Assembly: GCA_030150315.1 (NCBI GenBank)
Contig: JASLGB010000248.1
Location: 1-7,942, forward strand
DNA: 7,942 nucleotides
Direction of reading: 5' to 3'
Origin: Dokdonella sp.
GTDB taxonomy: Bacteria; Pseudomonadota; Gammaproteobacteria; Xanthomonadales; Rhodanobacteraceae
The notes beneath the pieces are model-generated. The model made no database searches, was not told where the DNA came from, and saw only the letters and a program-made list of their open reading frames with translations. Shown piece after piece: positions 6,139 to 7,942 of this stretch (position 1 is the stretch's first letter; every line of letters begins with the position of its first letter). The translations under genes were made by a program, and so were the position numbers.

Positions 6139-7449
6139 ATGATCCAGCCCCGCGAATACGCGCGCCGCCGCCGCCAGCTCATGCGCATGGCCGGGCCGGA
6201 CGCGATCCTCATCATTGCCGCCGCGCCGGAGCGGGTGCGCAACAACGATGCGCACTATCCGTATCGCCAGGACAGCGATTTCCACTATCTCACCGGCTTC
6301 GGTGAACCGGACGCGGTGCTGGTGCTGGTGCCCGGGCGGTCTTCGGCCGAAACGATCCTGTTCTGCCGCGAGCGCGATCCCGAGCGCGAGCGCTGGGACG
6401 GGCGGCGCGCGGGAACCGAGGGCGCCGTCACCGACTTCGGTCTGGATGATGCGTTTCCGATCGACGACATCGACGACATCCTGCCCGGCATGATCGAGGG
6501 GCGGCGTCGCGTCTATTACCACTTCGGCCGCGACACCGCGTTCGACCTGAAGCTGATCGGCTGGGTCAATCGCGTGCGTGCGCTGATCCGTCACGGCGCC
6601 TCGCCGCCGCACGAATTCGTCGCCCTTTCGCATCTTTTGCACGACCTGCGGCTGTACAAGTCGCGCGCCGAACTGAGCCTGATGCGCCAGTCCGCGAAGA
6701 TCGCCGCCGAGGCGCATGTGCGCGCGATGCAGGCCACTCGCCCCGGTATCGGCGAGCACGCCGTCGAGGCCGAGCTGCTGCACACGTTTCGCCGGCATGG
6801 TGCAGTCGCCAGCTACTCGCCGATCGTCGGCGGCGGCGCCAACGCCTGCGTGCTGCACTACCGCGACAACAACGCGCTGCTCGAGGACGGCAGCCTGCTG
6901 CTGGTCGACGCCGGCGCCGAGTACCAGTGTTATGCGTCCGACATCACGCGCACGTTCCCGGTGAACGGCCGCTACTCGCCGGCGCAGCGCACGCTGTACG
7001 ACATCGTGCTGGATGCGCAGCTTGCCGCGATCGACAAGGTGCGTGCCGGACACTCGTTCGACGCCTACCATCAGGCGGCCGTGCGCGTGATCACCAAGGG
7101 CCTGATCCGCATCGGCCTGCTCGAAGGCGGCCTGGAGAAAAACCTGCGCGAGCGGACCTACCGCCGCTTCTACATGCACAAGACCGGACACTGGCTCGGG
7201 CTGGACGTGCACGATGTCGGCGACTACCGCGTCGATGGCGAATTCCGTGAACTGGAGCCGGGCATGGTGGTCACGGTCGAGCCGGGCCTGTACATCGCGC
7301 CCGACGACAGGAGCGTGCCGGAGAAATTCCGCGGCATCGGCATCCGCATCGAAGACGACATCGCGGTCACGCGCGGCGAGCCGGATGTGCTCTCCTCGGG
7401 CGTGCCGAAGGACGCCGACGCGATCGAAACCCTGATGGCGGCGACGTGA
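6139..7449 (+). CDS. pepP: Xaa-Pro aminopeptidase (aminopeptidase P, M24B)
   Basis: Cytoplasmic metalloenzyme that removes an N-terminal residue preceding proline, normally using a dinuclear manganese centre in the pita-bread fold. The 436-aa length matches E. coli PepP (about 440). The N-terminal domain (about 1-170) contains NNDAHYPYRQDSDFHYLTGF, typical of the family. The catalytic domain retains the full ligand set: D257 (LLVDAG), D268 (ASDITRTF), H351 (HKTGHWLG), E381 (VTVEPGLYI) and E405 (IRIEDD). H240 (LHYRDNN) and H358 (DVHD) are also present, so the enzyme should be active. The ATG at 6139 has GGAGAC (6125-6130) 8 nt upstream. The gene follows the ygfB-family gene by 19 nt. In many gammaproteobacteria ubiH follows pepP. 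Here a short exported-protein gene comes next. Confidence 0.98.
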   Translation: MIQPREYARRRRQLMRMAGPDAILIIAAAPERVRNNDAHYPYRQDSDFHYLTGFGEPDAVLVLVPGRSSAETILFCRERDPERERWDGRRAGTEGAVTDFGLDDAFPIDDIDDILPGMIEGRRRVYYHFGRDTAFDLKLIGWVNRVRALIRHGASPPHEFVALSHLLHDLRLYKSRAELSLMRQSAKIAAEAHVRAMQATRPGIGEHAVEAELLHTFRRHGAVASYSPIVGGGANACVLHYRDNNALLEDGSLLLVDAGAEYQCYASDITRTFPVNGRYSPAQRTLYDIVLDAQLAAIDKVRAGHSFDAYHQAAVRVITKGLIRIGLLEGGLEKNLRERTYRRFYMHKTGHWLGLDVHDVGDYRVDGEFRELEPGMVVTVEPGLYIAPDDRSVPEKFRGIGIRIEDDIAVTRGEPDVLSSGVPKDADAIETLMAAT

Positions 7450-7478
7450 TTGTCAGCATCACTCGCGCATGTGGTGAA

Positions 7479-7491
7479 TTTCGTAACGAAA
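7479..7491. promoter_or_regulatory. 13-bp palindrome in the pepP downstream intergenic region
   Basis: TTTCGT (7479-7484) and ACGAAA (7486-7491) are perfect inverted copies around a single central A. The half-sites are too close to form an RNA hairpin, so a DNA-binding site is the more natural reading. It lies 58 nt before the next start codon. A TTGTCA resembling a -35 box lies at 7450-7455, but no convincing -10 box was found. The palindrome is AT-rich relative to its surroundings. No regulator family is recognised. Confidence 0.35.
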
Positions 7492-7548
7492 ACCTGCGCG
7501 CGTTTGTGGTCTGATGTGGGGGGCAAATCCGGCCACAGGGGGCCAGCG

Positions 7549-7942
7549 ATGAAAACGATTCATCTAATGACAGGACTGGCGCTTGCGCTGTTCGCCGCAC
7601 CGGCGATCGCGGCAACGCTGGAAGAAGACGAGGCGAGGATCGAAGCCTTGATCCGCGCCGAGCGGGCTGCCCGTTCCGCTTCACGGCCGGCGGTGACCGC
7701 GGCGACCGTGACGGCGCCCAAGATCGAGCACGCCGCAGCGCCCCTGGCCGCTTCCGTCATGGCACCGGCGGTCGGCCCGAACGACGACTGGCTGGCTGCG
7801 CCCACCCATGCGCACCGTCACCTGCTTGCCGTCGGCCGACCCGAGGATGCCGCGATGCACGCGGTCGCCGGATGTCGTGATCGCCACGCGACGACCGATG
7901 TAGTGCGGCAGCTCCGCGAGCGGCAGCCCGTGCGCATGGGTG
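7549..7942 (+). CDS. exported protein of unknown function, 3'-incomplete, with an apparently inverted segment
   Basis: The reading frame starts at ATG 7549, with AGGGGG (7537-7542) 6 nt upstream, and stays open to the window end (131 codons). The product begins with a signal peptide (MKTIHLMTGLALALFAAPAIA, cleavage after about residue 21). A charged helix follows (TLEEDEARIEALIRAERAAR, about 23-42), then an Ala/Pro/Val-rich linker to about residue 83. From 7803 the forward reading loses protein-like character (His/Arg-rich). The opposite strand of 7803-7942 reads GLPLAELPHYIGRRVAITTS and then GDRVHRGILGSADGKQVTVR, a glycine/valine strand pattern typical of a small SH3/Sm-like barrel. Bases 7803-7815 and 7930-7942 are perfect inverted copies, and flipping the interval joins this barrel in frame to residue 84. 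The natural protein is therefore probably an exported or periplasmic protein with a C-terminal barrel domain. No family name is assigned. The gene's existence is reasonably sure, but its sequence after 7803 is doubtful. Confidence 0.65.
   Translation, partial: MKTIHLMTGLALALFAAPAIAATLEEDEARIEALIRAERAARSASRPAVTAATVTAPKIEHAAAPLAASVMAPAVGPNDDWLAAPTHAHRHLLAVGRPEDAAMHAVAGCRDRHATTDVVRQLRERQPVRMG
7803..7942. repeat. 140-bp segment bounded by a perfect 13-bp inverted repeat (invertible segment or inverted assembly join)
   Basis: CACCCATGCGCAC (7803-7815) is the exact reverse complement of GTGCGCATGGGTG (7930-7942). The match stops at 13 bp on the inner side (next bases c versus g), and its outer extent cannot be seen because the window ends there. 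In the given orientation the forward frame is open but looks unlike a protein. In the flipped orientation the frame of the exported-protein gene continues into a barrel-like domain. No recombinase gene is present in the window. Confidence 0.75.

Noticed and set aside
5968..7212. A 414-codon minus-strand frame antisense to pepP
   Set aside because: pepP on the plus strand has all metal ligands and full family length. The antisense product has no recognisable features.
7681..7887. A separate 68-aa minus-strand gene
   Set aside because: Only the part within 7803-7887 looks like protein. The rest (leftward of 7803) is antisense to the exported protein and becomes Arg/Gly-rich noise. The inverted-segment explanation accounts for it better.

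Overview
The window is GC-rich chromosomal DNA of a gammaproteobacterium, most likely from the Xanthomonadaceae (Lysobacter/Luteimonas/Xanthomonas-like). That placement is an inference from gene order and family content: a YgfB/UPF0149 gene followed by pepP, opposite a small TIGR02449-type coiled-coil gene followed by zapA and 6S RNA. No taxonomic search was possible.

Layout. The left two thirds read leftward (minus strand). A very large cyclic-di-GMP signalling gene comes first (stop at 893, preferred ATG start at 5464). It is followed by a 72-aa coiled-coil gene (835-617), zapA (600-301) and a 6S RNA gene (about 296-106). The 6S gene is not marked by any open reading frame. It is recognised by its long closing stem, a conserved 3' central hairpin, its own sigma70-type promoter inside the 3' end of zapA, and a small intrinsic terminator at its 3' end. 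Bases 1-97 lie downstream of 6S. The 5-formyltetrahydrofolate cyclo-ligase gene usually lies there, but no start codon or convincing reading frame is visible.

The right third reads rightward from a 112-bp divergent intergenic region (5465-5576): a ygfB-family gene (5577-6119), pepP (6139-7449), and a gene for a short exported protein of unknown function that runs off the window (7549 onward).

Functionally, zapA (with its coiled-coil neighbour) belongs to Z-ring assembly, 6S RNA to growth-phase control of RNA polymerase, and PepP to proline peptide turnover. The large gene joins a periplasmic double beta-propeller sensor to cytoplasmic PAS-PAS-GGDEF-EAL modules. It appears to be inserted into an otherwise conserved housekeeping neighbourhood.

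The most unusual signal is at the extreme right. Bases 7803-7942 are bounded by a perfect 13-bp inverted repeat, and flipping this segment restores a much more protein-like, in-frame continuation of the exported-protein gene. It is either a real invertible segment or an inverted join at a contig end, and the bases just after 7942 would decide which.
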